NCBI GenBank assembly: GCA_002431395.1
Contig: DJEU01000023.1
Span: 1-25,299 of the forward strand
Origin: Lachnoclostridium sp. UBA5890
Lineage (GTDB): Bacteria > Bacillota > Clostridia > Lachnospirales > Lachnospiraceae
Reading direction: 5' to 3'
Length of the DNA: 25,299 nt
Both the position numbers and the translations under genes were made by a program. Under the pieces are notes generated by a model. It searched no databases. It was not told the DNA's origin and saw nothing but the letters and a program-made list of their open reading frames with translations. Shown in pieces: positions 1-8,254 of this stretch. How positions within the stretch are numbered: the first letter of the stretch is position 1; each line of letters starts with the position of its first letter.

Positions 1-18
1 TTCGCTCGGCGGCAAGTC

Positions 19-64
19 GGCGGCTGGCATTAGAGTTGCTGACTTCGTCAGCAAGCCAGCCGCC
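19..64. repeat. Compound palindrome after the export operon
   Basis: Outer arms at 19-28 and 55-64 (GGCGGCTGGC / GCCAGCCGCC) are perfectly complementary. They enclose a second perfect 8-bp hairpin at 36-43 / 47-54 (TTGCTGAC / GTCAGCAA) with a 3-base loop. Only a 7-base bulge (29-35) interrupts the stacked stem. It starts directly after the permease stop codon, so it would form the 3' end of the minus-strand transcript. No U-tract is visible before the window edge. TCGGCGGC also occurs twice in tandem (6-13 and 17-24). It may be a 3'-end stabiliser, part of a terminator, or a dispersed palindromic element. Confidence 0.6.
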
Positions 65-1354
65 TCACTCATACCTTAAGGCTTCGATTGGATCCATGCG
101 GGCAGCTTTGTTTGCCGGGTAATAGCCAAAGAAGATGCCGATGACCATGGAGAATCCGACGGCTACAAGGATTGCTGCCACCGGAACAGCCGCTGAATAT
201 CCAAGGATTGAGGCGGCGATAGCGCCAAGCAAAAAGCCGACCAGAATGCCTAAGATTCCACCGATGAGGCACAATATCATGGATTCGATGATAAACTGGA
301 ACCGGATGGAGCTGTTTTTTGCCCCCAATGCCTTTCTGGTTCCGATTTCCCGCGTTCTCTCTGTGATGGATACGAGCATGATATTCATTACGCCGATACC
401 GCCGACTAAAAGGGAAATACCGGCGATAAACGAAATCGCAATGGAGACCGTACCGATCATGTCGCTCATGGATTCGGTCATGGATTCCATCGTTGTCGTC
501 GAAACTTTGTAATCCTCATTGGAACTGTAATACGGCGCAAAAAAGCTCTCAATCTGCGTCGCAAATGCCGAAACACTGTCGATTCCGCTTTTTGTTACAA
601 CGGTAAACTGCTGATATCCCTCGTCGGAATGCGTCTGTGCTTTTCCGGTTAAAATAGGAATATACGCTGTCGTCGTAATATCTTCATCCGAGGAAGAAGA
701 AAATGAGTTATTGGACTCGTATTTGTATACGCCGACGACATAATATTGGTAATAAATTCCATCTATTTCTACTTGAATTTTCTGTGAAAGCGCCTTTTGC
801 GAATCCCCATCAAAAATCTGATTCACAACTTTATCTGAAATCATGATGACTTTCTTTTTTCCTGTGTTGTCGTCACTTGTCAATCGTCTTCCCTCCAAAA
901 GGGTCACATCGTCGCTGGCAAAATATTCCGAGTTGATGCCGCTGATGGAAATATTTGCTGTGTTGCTCCCATCGTGTACCGTTCCGCTTGCCACTGTTTC
1001 GCTGATGGCAATGGCATCAATTTTATCGGAAAACTCGGTTTTCAATTCCGACAGCATATCATCCGTGATAAGGTCCTCTTTTTCCACTGTTGAGTTTCGG
1101 TTGGCAGCCCCGAATTTCAGACCATTGGAACGAGTTTCTGTCGTGCTGCTCGTCTGCTTCAGACCGACCGTGATGTTATTGGCTCCCATTTCCTGGAAAG
1201 AATCGGAAATGGAATTGGTGAGGGAGGAACTTACTGTCATAATGGCAATCACGGCTCCGATACCGATAATGATGCCAAGCATCGTAAGGAGAGCCCGCAT
1301 TTTGTTGGCAAGCAGCGCCTGAAATGCCAATTTCACATTTTCCCATATCAACAT
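65..1354 (-). CDS. ABC transporter permease, MacB/FtsX family
   Basis: This is the membrane subunit of a MacB-type (type VII) ABC exporter, which uses ATP to drive mechanical movement of an extracytoplasmic domain rather than moving substrate through its own membrane pore. The 429 residues show the family layout: an N-terminal membrane helix (about 18-42, after MRALLTMLGIIIG), a large Ser/Thr-rich extracytoplasmic domain (about 45-300), then three C-terminal helices with the FtsX-family segment GGIGVMNIMLVSITERTREIG and a closing PANKAARMDPIEALRYE-type end. The start overlaps the upstream ATPase gene by 7 bases and follows a GGGGG-type ribosome site, so the two are translationally coupled. 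The substrate cannot be read from sequence; toxic peptides or drugs are usual for this family. Confidence 0.9.
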   Translation of the reverse strand: MLIWENVKLAFQALLANKMRALLTMLGIIIGIGAVIAIMTVSSSLTNSISDSFQEMGANNITVGLKQTSSTTETRSNGLKFGAANRNSTVEKEDLITDDMLSELKTEFSDKIDAIAISETVASGTVHDGSNTANISISGINSEYFASDDVTLLEGRRLTSDDNTGKKKVIMISDKVVNQIFDGDSQKALSQKIQVEIDGIYYQYYVVGVYKYESNNSFSSSSDEDITTTAYIPILTGKAQTHSDEGYQQFTVVTKSGIDSVSAFATQIESFFAPYYSSNEDYKVSTTTMESMTESMSDMIGTVSIAISFIAGISLLVGGIGVMNIMLVSITERTREIGTRKALGAKNSSIRFQFIIESMILCLIGGILGILVGFLLGAIAASILGYSAAVPVAAILVAVGFSMVIGIFFGYYPANKAARMDPIEALRYE

Positions 1355-2052
1355 GCCAGGTCCCCCTTTCGGATTCCCGTGATTTCGCCGTCACGAAGTG
1401 TAATGATACGTTCTGTTTCATTTGCCAGTTCATTGGAATGTGTGATCAGAACGATAGTTTTTCCCTGTTCTTCGTGCAGTTTATGGAAAATATCCATGAT
1501 AACACGTCCGGTTTTACTGTCCAAAGCTCCTGTCGGCTCATCGGCCAGTATGATGGAAGGATCGTTCGCCATGGCACGCGCGATCGCCACTCTCTGTTTT
1601 TGGCCTCCGGATAATTCATCCGGGCGGTGGGTCATTCGCTCCTGCATGCCGACAAGTTCAAGCAGTTCTTTCGCCTTGCGCGTCCGTTCCGCTTTCGCCA
1701 CGCCGGCATAAAGCAGGGGAAGTTCCACATTGGAAAGTGCCGTGGTCCGGGCGATCAGATTGTAAGTCTGAAAGACAAATCCAATCTGCCGGTTGCGAAT
1801 CTCCGATAACTGTTTATCCTTTCCTGCTCCTACATCGACTCCGTCCAAAAAATACGTTCCTTCCGTCGGGCGGTCAAGCGCTCCCAAAATGTTCATCAAC
1901 GTCGATTTACCGGAACCGGATTCGCCTACGATTGAGACAAATTCTCCCATATTTACGGTCAAATCGATTCCGTGAAGAATTTCCAATTCGTTAGGCTGGC
2001 CGATATAAAAACGTTTTACGATTTTTTCGCATTCAATGATTGGTTTTTTCAT
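1348..2052 (-). CDS. ABC transporter ATP-binding protein, MacB/LolD type
   Basis: This is the cytoplasmic ATPase that powers the adjacent permease. All nucleotide-binding motifs are intact in 234 residues: Walker A GESGSGKS (43-50), Q-loop Gln95, signature LSGGQ (147-151), Walker B ending in Asp-Glu 171-172 followed by PTGALDSKTG, and the switch His205. The segment after Walker B is typical of the MacB/LolD/FtsE subgroup. The ATG overlaps the adaptor's TGA (ATGA), and the 3' end overlaps the permease start, so adaptor, ATPase and permease form one coupled operon, as in Bacillus YknXYZ or Gram-negative MacAB. Confidence 0.93.
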   Translation of the reverse strand: MKKPIIECEKIVKRFYIGQPNELEILHGIDLTVNMGEFVSIVGESGSGKSTLMNILGALDRPTEGTYFLDGVDVGAGKDKQLSEIRNRQIGFVFQTYNLIARTTALSNVELPLLYAGVAKAERTRKAKELLELVGMQERMTHRPDELSGGQKQRVAIARAMANDPSIILADEPTGALDSKTGRVIMDIFHKLHEEQGKTIVLITHSNELANETERIITLRDGEITGIRKGDLAC

Positions 2053-3485
2053 GGACGACCACCGCCTCCCGGTGCACCGCCGCCAGGACCACCGCCGGAG
2101 CCGCCCTGCATTCCACCACCTCCGCCAAGAAGACCGCTAAGACTGTCATTCCCTGATTCTTCACTTGTAGAATCAGAGGTGGAATCCGTTGGAATAATTA
2201 CTTTCATGCCCTCTGTCAGCTCATCACTCTGCACTTCTACATAATAGTCGCTTTCCATTCCTTTCGTAACGACAATCTGTTTTTTCGAAACGCTTCCGTT
2301 TTCGCCTTCGGAAACATTGATCACCGATTCGCCGCTTGTATTTTGAGAAATGGCATCGTACGGAACCGCAAATACGTCTGCTGCTTCTTCTTCGACGATG
2401 CTGCATCGTGCAGTAAGTCCGAGTTTCAACCGGTCATCGGCCGTTTTCAATGCAATCTGCACTTCGTATCCGTCGGAACTGCTGCTCGTGGATGTCATTC
2501 CACCACTTTCTCCACTTTGGGAAGAAGAACTGCCACTGCTGCTTTCTGTAGAAGGTGCTACAAATGTTACTTCGCCTTCCAGCTCATCTTCGTCCGTTGC
2601 TTCGGTTAAAACAATCACTTTCTGTCCGACTTTCACATTGCTGATGTCATATTCGTCTACACTTGTAGAAATTGTATAACCACTCACATCTTCGATCTGA
2701 AGAATGGTTCCGCCACTGTACGTATCGCCTTCCTGTACGGAGATAGAAGTAACGATTCCGTCCATTGGGGCGGTTACCGCACATTTATCCAAACTTTCCT
2801 GCGCCTGTGTCACCTGTTTTTTTGCTTCTTTGATGCTTTTATTGGCACTGCTCTTCGCTGTTTCCAATGCTTCCTGTGCCTGTTCGATACTCGATTTACT
2901 TTGTTTTAATGTTGATTTTCTTGTTGAAACCGCATTTTCATATTCGGTCTTTGCCTGCGAGATCTGCTCTTTCTGCTTCGATTTCTTTGCCTCTTCATAT
3001 GCCTTTTTCGCTTTGGCTACTTTGCTGTTTTCCTCGCTTTTCACATCGGCATATTCACTTTTCGCATCGCTTACCTGCTTTTGTGCTTTTTCAATCGAAG
3101 ACGAGCCTTCCGACTTTGTGTCCGAAAGAGAATCTTTTGCTTCCGACAAACTTTCCTGCAGATCGGTCTCATCAAAGGTAATAAGCGATTTTCCTTTTTT
3201 CACCTCGTCTCCTACCGATACGTTGACTTTCTTTATCGTCACGCCATTGACATTTGCCGATACCTCGCGGGACTCCTTGCTTTCAATCGTTCCCGTCGCA
3301 CTGATGGATTTTGTCAGATCCATCTTCTCCAGCGAAACGGTGTTCTCCTGCTGAATTTCCTGTTTTCCTTTCTTTGTCTGTCCACTTCTGACTTTTCCAA
3401 TAATTACCACCGCCGCAATAACGATAACAAGCAGTATCGCTATCACCACTATTTTCTTTCGATGTTTTTTTAATTTCTGTTTCAC
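2049..3485 (-). CDS. Membrane-fusion (MacA/HlyD-like) adaptor of an ABC exporter
   Basis: This is the extracytoplasmic adaptor of the export system, anchored by one N-terminal membrane helix (about 11-30, after KKHRKK). Then come a beta-barrel/lipoyl half-motif (VSVGDEVKKGKSLITFDETD, about 90-110), a long Lys/Ser/Gln/Glu-rich alpha-helical hairpin (about 110-235), the second lipoyl half (TAPMDGIVTSISVQEGDTYSG) and beta-barrel domains. The last 26 or so residues are an unusual Gly/Pro-rich tail. The start is a GTG at 3485, preceded by AGGAGG at 8-base spacing; no ATG is better placed. In a single-membrane organism there is no TolC-like partner, so it probably acts as in Bacillus YknX by helping assemble the permease complex. 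The first gene of the operon. Confidence 0.9.
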   Translation of the reverse strand: MKQKLKKHRKKIVVIAILLVIVIAAVVIIGKVRSGQTKKGKQEIQQENTVSLEKMDLTKSISATGTIESKESREVSANVNGVTIKKVNVSVGDEVKKGKSLITFDETDLQESLSEAKDSLSDTKSEGSSSIEKAQKQVSDAKSEYADVKSEENSKVAKAKKAYEEAKKSKQKEQISQAKTEYENAVSTRKSTLKQSKSSIEQAQEALETAKSSANKSIKEAKKQVTQAQESLDKCAVTAPMDGIVTSISVQEGDTYSGGTILQIEDVSGYTISTSVDEYDISNVKVGQKVIVLTEATDEDELEGEVTFVAPSTESSSGSSSSQSGESGGMTSTSSSSDGYEVQIALKTADDRLKLGLTARCSIVEEEAADVFAVPYDAISQNTSGESVINVSEGENGSVSKKQIVVTKGMESDYYVEVQSDELTEGMKVIIPTDSTSDSTSEESGNDSLSGLLGGGGGMQGGSGGGPGGGAPGGGGRP

Positions 3486-3596
3486 ACGCGCTGCCTCCTG
3501 TCTTTATAATTCCTTTTTATGTAACTATTCAGGGTTTCCCCTCACACACATTCGCATTTCTAACACTTCGTGTTCTTTTCCCGCCTGAACAATTCC

Positions 3597-3625
3597 TTTA
3601 TATGTTAAAAAAAAAGTATGAACAA
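3597..3625 (-). promoter_or_regulatory. Candidate promoter of the export operon
   Basis: On the minus strand TTGTTC (3620-3625) is followed after 17 bases by TATAAA (3597-3602). The spacing is ideal, with a good -10 and a modest -35. It sits inside the terminator of the preceding operon, so the -35 overlaps the hairpin. It predicts a leader of about 100 bases, which contains two short hairpins (AACAC/GTGTT at 3572-3584 and AGGG/CCCT near 3531-3542). Confidence 0.42.
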
Positions 3626-3641
3626 ACGATGTTCATACTTT
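3607..3641 (-). terminator. Intrinsic terminator after dusB
   Basis: On the minus strand a perfect stem (GTATGAAC / GTTCATAC, 3631-3638 and 3616-3623, extended by AAA/TTT) with a 7-base loop is followed by nine T residues. It lies 14 bases past the dusB stop codon and is the clearest terminator in the window. Confidence 0.92.
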
Positions 3642-3654
3642 GATATCTATGTGA

Positions 3655-4629
3655 TTATTTCATGAAAACGGAGAACACTTTTTTCAAATCCTCCAAAGTT
3701 TCCACCTGATTGATCTCTCTTCGGATGGCTGCCGAATGTGGATATCCTGCGGTATACCATGCGATATGGGTTCGCATTTCCCGCATTCCATACAGTTCGC
3801 CCTTCCACTCTGCCTGCATTGTAGCATGTCGTTCGATCATGGCATAAAGTTCTTGGATTCCCGGTTTGGGAAGTATTTCACCGGTTTTCATGTAATGACG
3901 GATCTGTTCAAAGATCCACGGATTCCCTCTGGCACCGCGGCCGATCATAAAGGCATCGCACCCGGTTTCCTGCCACATTCTGTCCACATCGGCACCGCAG
4001 GTAATATCGCCATTTCCAATGACCGGAATCGAAACCGCCTCTTTGACTTTGCGAATGATCTCGTAATCTGCCTTTCCGCTGTAATACTGCTCTCTCGTGC
4101 GCCCATGCACCGCTACCGCGGAAGCTCCGGCTGCCTCTGCTGCTTTTGCCAGATCCACTGCCTGACATTCGCCATCGCGGAAACCTTTCCGAAATTTTAC
4201 AGTGACCGGTTTGCGAATTGCACGCACAGTTTTTCGTATGATTTCTTCTGCGAGCGGAATGTTTTTCAAAAGAGCAGACCCCTCTCCGTTATTGACAACT
4301 TTTGGCACCGGACATCCCATATTGATATCCAGAATGTCAAATGGCAGTTCCTCGATACGGGCCGCCATCTCGCTGATAATGTCCGGATCTGCTCCAAATA
4401 ACTGCAGCGACACGGGTCGCTCTTTGGGATTAATTTCCAATAACGGCTGTGTGTTGGGGCTGTTATAATAAATGCCTTTTGCACTGACCATTTCCGTACA
4501 GATCAGATCCGCTCCCATTTCTTTACAGATCTGGCGGTACGGAAGATCCGTCACGCCTGCCATCGGCGCAAGAATCAATTTTCCCGGGATCTCAACTTCT
4601 CCAATCTTCCAGGATTCCTCCACATTCAT
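3655..4629 (-). CDS. dusB: tRNA-dihydrouridine synthase, DusB family
   Basis: This flavoenzyme reduces uridine to dihydrouridine in the tRNA D-loop using FMN and NADPH. The TIM-barrel hallmarks are present: LAPMAGVTDLPYR near the N-terminus, INMGCPVPKV with the catalytic Cys (about residue 106), KFRKGF, HGRTREQYYSG, and the phosphate-binding GNGDI and MIGRGARGNPW. The chosen ATG at 4629 gives 324 residues. It follows AAAGGA at suitable spacing and starts 5 bases after the coaX stop. An ATG 39 bases further upstream would overlap coaX and add a basic leader not usual for the family. Last gene before the terminator, and usually found next to coaX in this group. Confidence 0.93.
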   Translation of the reverse strand: MNVEESWKIGEVEIPGKLILAPMAGVTDLPYRQICKEMGADLICTEMVSAKGIYYNSPNTQPLLEINPKERPVSLQLFGADPDIISEMAARIEELPFDILDINMGCPVPKVVNNGEGSALLKNIPLAEEIIRKTVRAIRKPVTVKFRKGFRDGECQAVDLAKAAEAAGASAVAVHGRTREQYYSGKADYEIIRKVKEAVSIPVIGNGDITCGADVDRMWQETGCDAFMIGRGARGNPWIFEQIRHYMKTGEILPKPGIQELYAMIERHATMQAEWKGELYGMREMRTHIAWYTAGYPHSAAIRREINQVETLEDLKKVFSVFMK

Positions 4630-4633
4630 ACGA

Positions 4634-5419
4634 TTATCCTTTCTGACGGGCCGCTTTTGTCTTTTCATAGATCAACCGGATTCCCTGAAGTGTCAGGTGT
4701 GCGTCGTACACATCGATGGAATCCGTCGCATCGGCGACAATTCTTCCCAGTCCGCCTGTGGCAACTACTTTGATATCGGAAATTCCGGATTCTTCTTTGA
4801 TTTTTCGGATAATGTACTCAGTCTGGCCCACTGTGCCATACATAATTCCTGCCTGCATACTGGTGATCGTATTTTTCGCAAGAATCGTCTCCGGCATCTT
4901 GATCTCGATCTCCGGAAGCTGCGCCGTGCTCGACCAAAGTGCTTTCGTACTGATCTTAATTCCCGGGCAGGTAACACGCGCCGCAAAAACACCATCTTTT
5001 GTGACAAGATCGTATGTCGTCGCCGTTCCGTAATCCACCACGATCACAGGACCACCATAAAGATCATAAGCTCCTACGGCATCTACAATACGGTCTGCTC
5101 CGATCTCGCTCGGATTTGCCGCCGCAATGTGAATCCCGGATTTAGTCCCTTCACCTACCACGTACGGAGTGCAGTGAAAATATTTTTTAATCCCGCTTAC
5201 CAACGAATACATCACTTTCGGCACGACCGAAGCAATAATCACATCATCAATTGTTGCTTCCGAAATATGCTGTCTCGACAGCCCTTCCACGATCGCATCT
5301 CCAAATTCATTGGAAGTACGTGGAATATTGGTTGTTAAACGGAATGTTGACCGTAATTTTTCTCCTTCAAAAACACCAAACGTCAAATTGGTATTTCCGA
5401 TATCTATCGTTAATAACAT
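4634..5419 (-). CDS. coaX: Type III pantothenate kinase
   Basis: Phosphorylates pantothenate in the first committed step of coenzyme A synthesis. The type III (CoaX) family belongs to the ASKHA fold and is not inhibited by CoA. Visible motifs are DIGNTNLTFGVF at the N-terminus (phosphate 1 loop), GADRIVDAVGAY (about 100-111), VDYGTATTYD (phosphate 2) and a late ATGGLG adenosine motif. Length 261 is close to the usual 255-260. AGAGGA lies 7 bases before the ATG. It sits 12 bases after the small DUF6145-like gene and 4 bases before dusB, so all are probably on one transcript. Confidence 0.95.
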   Translation of the reverse strand: MLLTIDIGNTNLTFGVFEGEKLRSTFRLTTNIPRTSNEFGDAIVEGLSRQHISEATIDDVIIASVVPKVMYSLVSGIKKYFHCTPYVVGEGTKSGIHIAAANPSEIGADRIVDAVGAYDLYGGPVIVVDYGTATTYDLVTKDGVFAARVTCPGIKISTKALWSSTAQLPEIEIKMPETILAKNTITSMQAGIMYGTVGQTEYIIRKIKEESGISDIKVVATGGLGRIVADATDSIDVYDAHLTLQGIRLIYEKTKAARQKG

Positions 5420-5431
5420 CTCTTTTTCCTC

Positions 5432-5758
5432 TTATTCTTCTTTACCGGCAAAAAAGGCGCGGTAATATTCTTCTAAACTTGAGAACAATTCTTCATGTTC
5501 CTGACGCATCTGCTTGATCTTCAGATAACTTCCGATTTCATCGTAAAAGAAATCATTTTCTTTGGCAGTCGTAGACATATACAAGGAACCGTCTTCTTCA
5601 AATTCCATCGTAAATACACCGCCGACATCTGCCGTCAGCATCACACTCAGTATTTTCAATTCTTCTTTAATCCCTTCCGGCAGAGATTCGTACCGGGGAT
5701 TCAGATAAAATTTCTGCTCATATGCACTGCAGGCACATAAAACCTGTTTTTCATCCAT
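5432..5758 (-). CDS. Small conserved protein, DUF6145-like
   Basis: A 108-residue soluble, acidic protein of unknown function. The opening (KQVLCACSAYEQKFYLNPRY) and the segment LTADVGGVFTMEFEEDGSLY resemble a family I recall as DUF6145, found in Lachnospiraceae; this match is from memory. No signal peptide, membrane helix or catalytic motif is visible. The AAGGAAG ribosome site lies within the end of the citrate synthase gene, the start is 3 bases after its stop, and coaX follows after 12 bases. Its place between a TCA-cycle enzyme and a CoA-pathway enzyme is suggestive, but no function follows from it. Confidence 0.8.
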   Translation of the reverse strand: MDEKQVLCACSAYEQKFYLNPRYESLPEGIKEELKILSVMLTADVGGVFTMEFEEDGSLYMSTTAKENDFFYDEIGSYLKIKQMRQEHEELFSSLEEYYRAFFAGKEE

Positions 5759-5761
5759 GGG

Positions 5762-7135
5762 TTACTTCCTTTCACTCATTGGTACATAAGGTTTATGCGG
5801 GCAAACCGCTTTGTAAGCCGGACGGATAATCTTCCCGGCATTTACAAGTTCTTCCAGTCGATGTGCACTCCAGCCGGCGATTCTTCCGATGGCAAAAATC
5901 GGTGTATACAACTCGATCGGAAGTCCCAGCATACTGTACACAAGTCCGCTGTAGAAGTCGATATTGGCGCTGACACCTTTGTAAATGTGGCGTTCTGCCG
6001 CAATTACTTCCGGTGCAAGTTTTTCTACTTTTTCATATAACGCATACTCTTTGAGCATATTTTTTTCTTCCGACAACTTCTTTACAAATTTGCGGAACGT
6101 CTTAGCACGCGGATCCGAGATCGAATACACCGCATGACCCATTCCATAAATAAGCCCGGAACGGTCAAATGCCTGTTTATTCAACAATGCCGTCAAATAC
6201 GTTTTGATCTCTTCATCATCTTCCCAGTCATGCACATTTTTCTTCATATCTTCAAACATCAACGATACCTTTTTATTGGCACCACCATGCCTTGGTCCCT
6301 TGAGGGATCCAAGCGCCGCTGAGATGGCCGCATACGTATCGGTTCCGGAAGACGTTACGACGTGATCCGTAAATGTCGAGTTATTTCCTCCACCATGCTC
6401 TGCATGAAGAACCAGCGCGATATCCAGGATCTTTGCTTCCAGCGGCGTAAATTTGCTGTCCGGACGAAGCATGTGCAGAATGTTTTCTGCCGTCGAATAT
6501 TCTTCTTTCGGCGGATGCAGGAAGAAACTGCTGCCCTCATGGAAATAATTGGCAGCCTGATATCCATACACCGCAAACATTGGCAGAAGTGCAACCAGTT
6601 CCAGACACTGACGAAGTACATTTTCCGTCGTTGTATCGTCCGCTTTTGTATCATAAGAATACAAAGTAAGCACACTTCGTCCCAGCGTATTCATCAAGTC
6701 CGAACTTGGTGCTTTCATAATGATATCGCGGACAAAACTGGACGGCAGGCTCTTGCGGTATTCGGCAAGAATGTCCTTCAGATCCTCCAGCTGATTTTCT
6801 GTCGGCAGTTCGCCAAAGAGCAAAAGATATACCACTTCTTCGTAGCCAAAGCGTTTTTCATGCAAAAATCCATCGACAATCTCTTCGATATCAATTCCCT
6901 GATAATACAATTTTCCTTCGCAGGGAACCATATCATGGTCAATGACAGTGTAAGAACGAATCTCGGAAATCTCCGTCAATCCGGTAAGTACACCCTGACC
7001 ATTTAAGTCACGTAATCCTCGTTTTACTTCATATTTATCAAATAAAGTAGAGTCAATCGTACTGCTGGCTTCACATACGTCCGCCATTTTCTGTAACCAC
7101 TCGTGTTTATATTCCAAATCAAGATTTTTATTCAT
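5762..7135 (-). CDS. Citrate / 2-methylcitrate synthase
   Basis: Condenses acetyl-CoA (or propionyl-CoA) with oxaloacetate. Catalytic elements of the (Si)-type fold are intact: HAEHGGGNNS with His247, the GPRHGGANK segment with His283, GMGHAVYSISDPRA with His334 and Asp341, and conserved late Arg residues. At 457 residues it is longer than Bacillus CitZ (about 370). The extra length is mostly an N-terminal part (about 1-70) before the SYTVIDHD..GKLYYQGIDI entry motif, as in the long clostridial group. AAGGAGG lies 6-7 bases before the ATG. It follows argF by 34 bases with no terminator between. Sequence alone does not separate citrate from methylcitrate specificity; no prp genes are nearby, which favours citrate and glutamate/arginine precursor supply. 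Confidence 0.92.
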   Translation of the reverse strand: MNKNLDLEYKHEWLQKMADVCEASSTIDSTLFDKYEVKRGLRDLNGQGVLTGLTEISEIRSYTVIDHDMVPCEGKLYYQGIDIEEIVDGFLHEKRFGYEEVVYLLLFGELPTENQLEDLKDILAEYRKSLPSSFVRDIIMKAPSSDLMNTLGRSVLTLYSYDTKADDTTTENVLRQCLELVALLPMFAVYGYQAANYFHEGSSFFLHPPKEEYSTAENILHMLRPDSKFTPLEAKILDIALVLHAEHGGGNNSTFTDHVVTSSGTDTYAAISAALGSLKGPRHGGANKKVSLMFEDMKKNVHDWEDDEEIKTYLTALLNKQAFDRSGLIYGMGHAVYSISDPRAKTFRKFVKKLSEEKNMLKEYALYEKVEKLAPEVIAAERHIYKGVSANIDFYSGLVYSMLGLPIELYTPIFAIGRIAGWSAHRLEELVNAGKIIRPAYKAVCPHKPYVPMSERK

Positions 7136-7169
7136 ATTGGCCCTCCTTAACTATCTGATTTTCTATTTT

Positions 7170-8153
7170 TTACAGTGTCGCAGCCATTACTGCTTTGATC
7201 GTATGCATACGATTCTCCGCTTCTTCAAATACCACATCTGCGTAAGTTTCAAACACTTCGTCTGTTACTTCCATCTCGGTCAAACCGTATTTTTCATAAA
7301 TTTGTTTTCCAATTTTTGTATTAAGATCATGGAATGCAGGCAGGCAGTGCATAAAAATGGCTGTCTCTTTCGCATTGTCCATCGCCTTTTTATTTACCTG
7401 ATATGGAGACAGCGCCTTGATCCGCTCTTCCCATACTTCTTCCGGTTCTCCCATGGAAACCCAGACATCGGTATACAAAACATCCGCCTCTTTGGTTCCT
7501 TCTTCCACGCTCTCCGTCAACGTAATAGAACCTCCGGATGCCTTGGCATATTCCTCACACTGTGCTACCAGTTCAGCATTCGGGAAATATTCTTTTGGCG
7601 CACATGCCGTAAAATGCATTCCCATTTTCGTGCAGGCGATCATCAGAGAATTCCCCATATTGTAGCGGGCATCTCCCATATAAACAAGTTTAATGCCTTT
7701 CAACTCTCCAAATTTTTCCTGGATTGTCAAAAGATCGGCTAACATCTGTGTCGGATGGTATTCATTGGTGAGTCCGTTCCACACCGGCACACCGGCATAT
7801 TCTGCCAGTTCTTCTACGATTTCCTGTCCGAATCCACGGTATTCAATTCCGTCGAACATTCTTCCCAATACTCTCGCGGTATCAGCGATGCTTTCTTTCT
7901 TTCCGATCTGGGACCCCTGTGGATCCAGATATGTAACGCCCATCCCCAGATCATGGGCTGCCACTTCAAATGAGCAGCGTGTTCTTGTACTTGTCTTTTC
8001 AAAGATCAGCGCGATATTTTTTCCCTCATGCATTCGATGGCTGATCCCATTTTTCTTTTTTTCCTTCAACTCTTTTGATAATTGCAAAAAATATCCAATC
8101 TCTTCCGGTGTGAAATCTTTTAATGTCAAAAAGTTACGTCCTTTTAAATCCAT
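7170..8153 (-). CDS. argF: Ornithine carbamoyltransferase
   Basis: Transfers the carbamoyl group from carbamoyl phosphate to ornithine, giving citrulline, in arginine synthesis. Motifs: STRTR carbamoyl-phosphate loop (55-59), HPTQ (133-136), DARYNMGNSL, the ornithine loop around VSMGE, HCLPAFHD with the active Cys (269-275), and the C-terminal ENRMHTIKAVMAATL. Length 327 matches the family. AGAGG stands 7 bases before the ATG. No arcA or arcC lies nearby, so an anabolic role is more likely than the arginine deiminase pathway, though argF and arcB products are hard to tell apart. No ArgR box was recognised upstream. The 101-base gap to the SPFH gene holds only a CCGG-ACAGA-CCGG hairpin and a weak promoter candidate (TATACT at 8196-8201). 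Confidence 0.94.
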   Translation of the reverse strand: MDLKGRNFLTLKDFTPEEIGYFLQLSKELKEKKKNGISHRMHEGKNIALIFEKTSTRTRCSFEVAAHDLGMGVTYLDPQGSQIGKKESIADTARVLGRMFDGIEYRGFGQEIVEELAEYAGVPVWNGLTNEYHPTQMLADLLTIQEKFGELKGIKLVYMGDARYNMGNSLMIACTKMGMHFTACAPKEYFPNAELVAQCEEYAKASGGSITLTESVEEGTKEADVLYTDVWVSMGEPEEVWEERIKALSPYQVNKKAMDNAKETAIFMHCLPAFHDLNTKIGKQIYEKYGLTEMEVTDEVFETYADVVFEEAENRMHTIKAVMAATL

Positions 8154-8254
8154 GATTAACCTCTTTTCCGCAGTACACTCTATCTGCTGTTTTTAAGTAT
8201 AAAGAGGGGGTTCTCTCCCGGACAGACCGGTGGTAAAGAATCCCCTTCTCCTGT

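Noticed and set aside
2704..3354. Plus-strand open frame of 216 codons, Ser/Phe/Cys-rich
   Set aside because: It is the reverse of the Lys/Ser/Glu-rich coiled coil of the adaptor gene; composition is explained by the complement.
3504..3511. TATAAA-type -10 just upstream of the adaptor gene
   Set aside because: It would start transcription at or within the ribosome binding site, and no -35 is found at proper distance.
4472..5338. Long plus-strand open frame opposite coaX and dusB
   Set aside because: It is antisense to two clear enzymes, has no recognisable domain or ribosome site, and is rich in residues expected from antisense coding.
8154..8254. Riboswitch, T-box or ArgR box before argF
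   Set aside because: Only a short CCGG hairpin and a weak promoter candidate are seen; none of the conserved T-box or ARG-box sequence is present.
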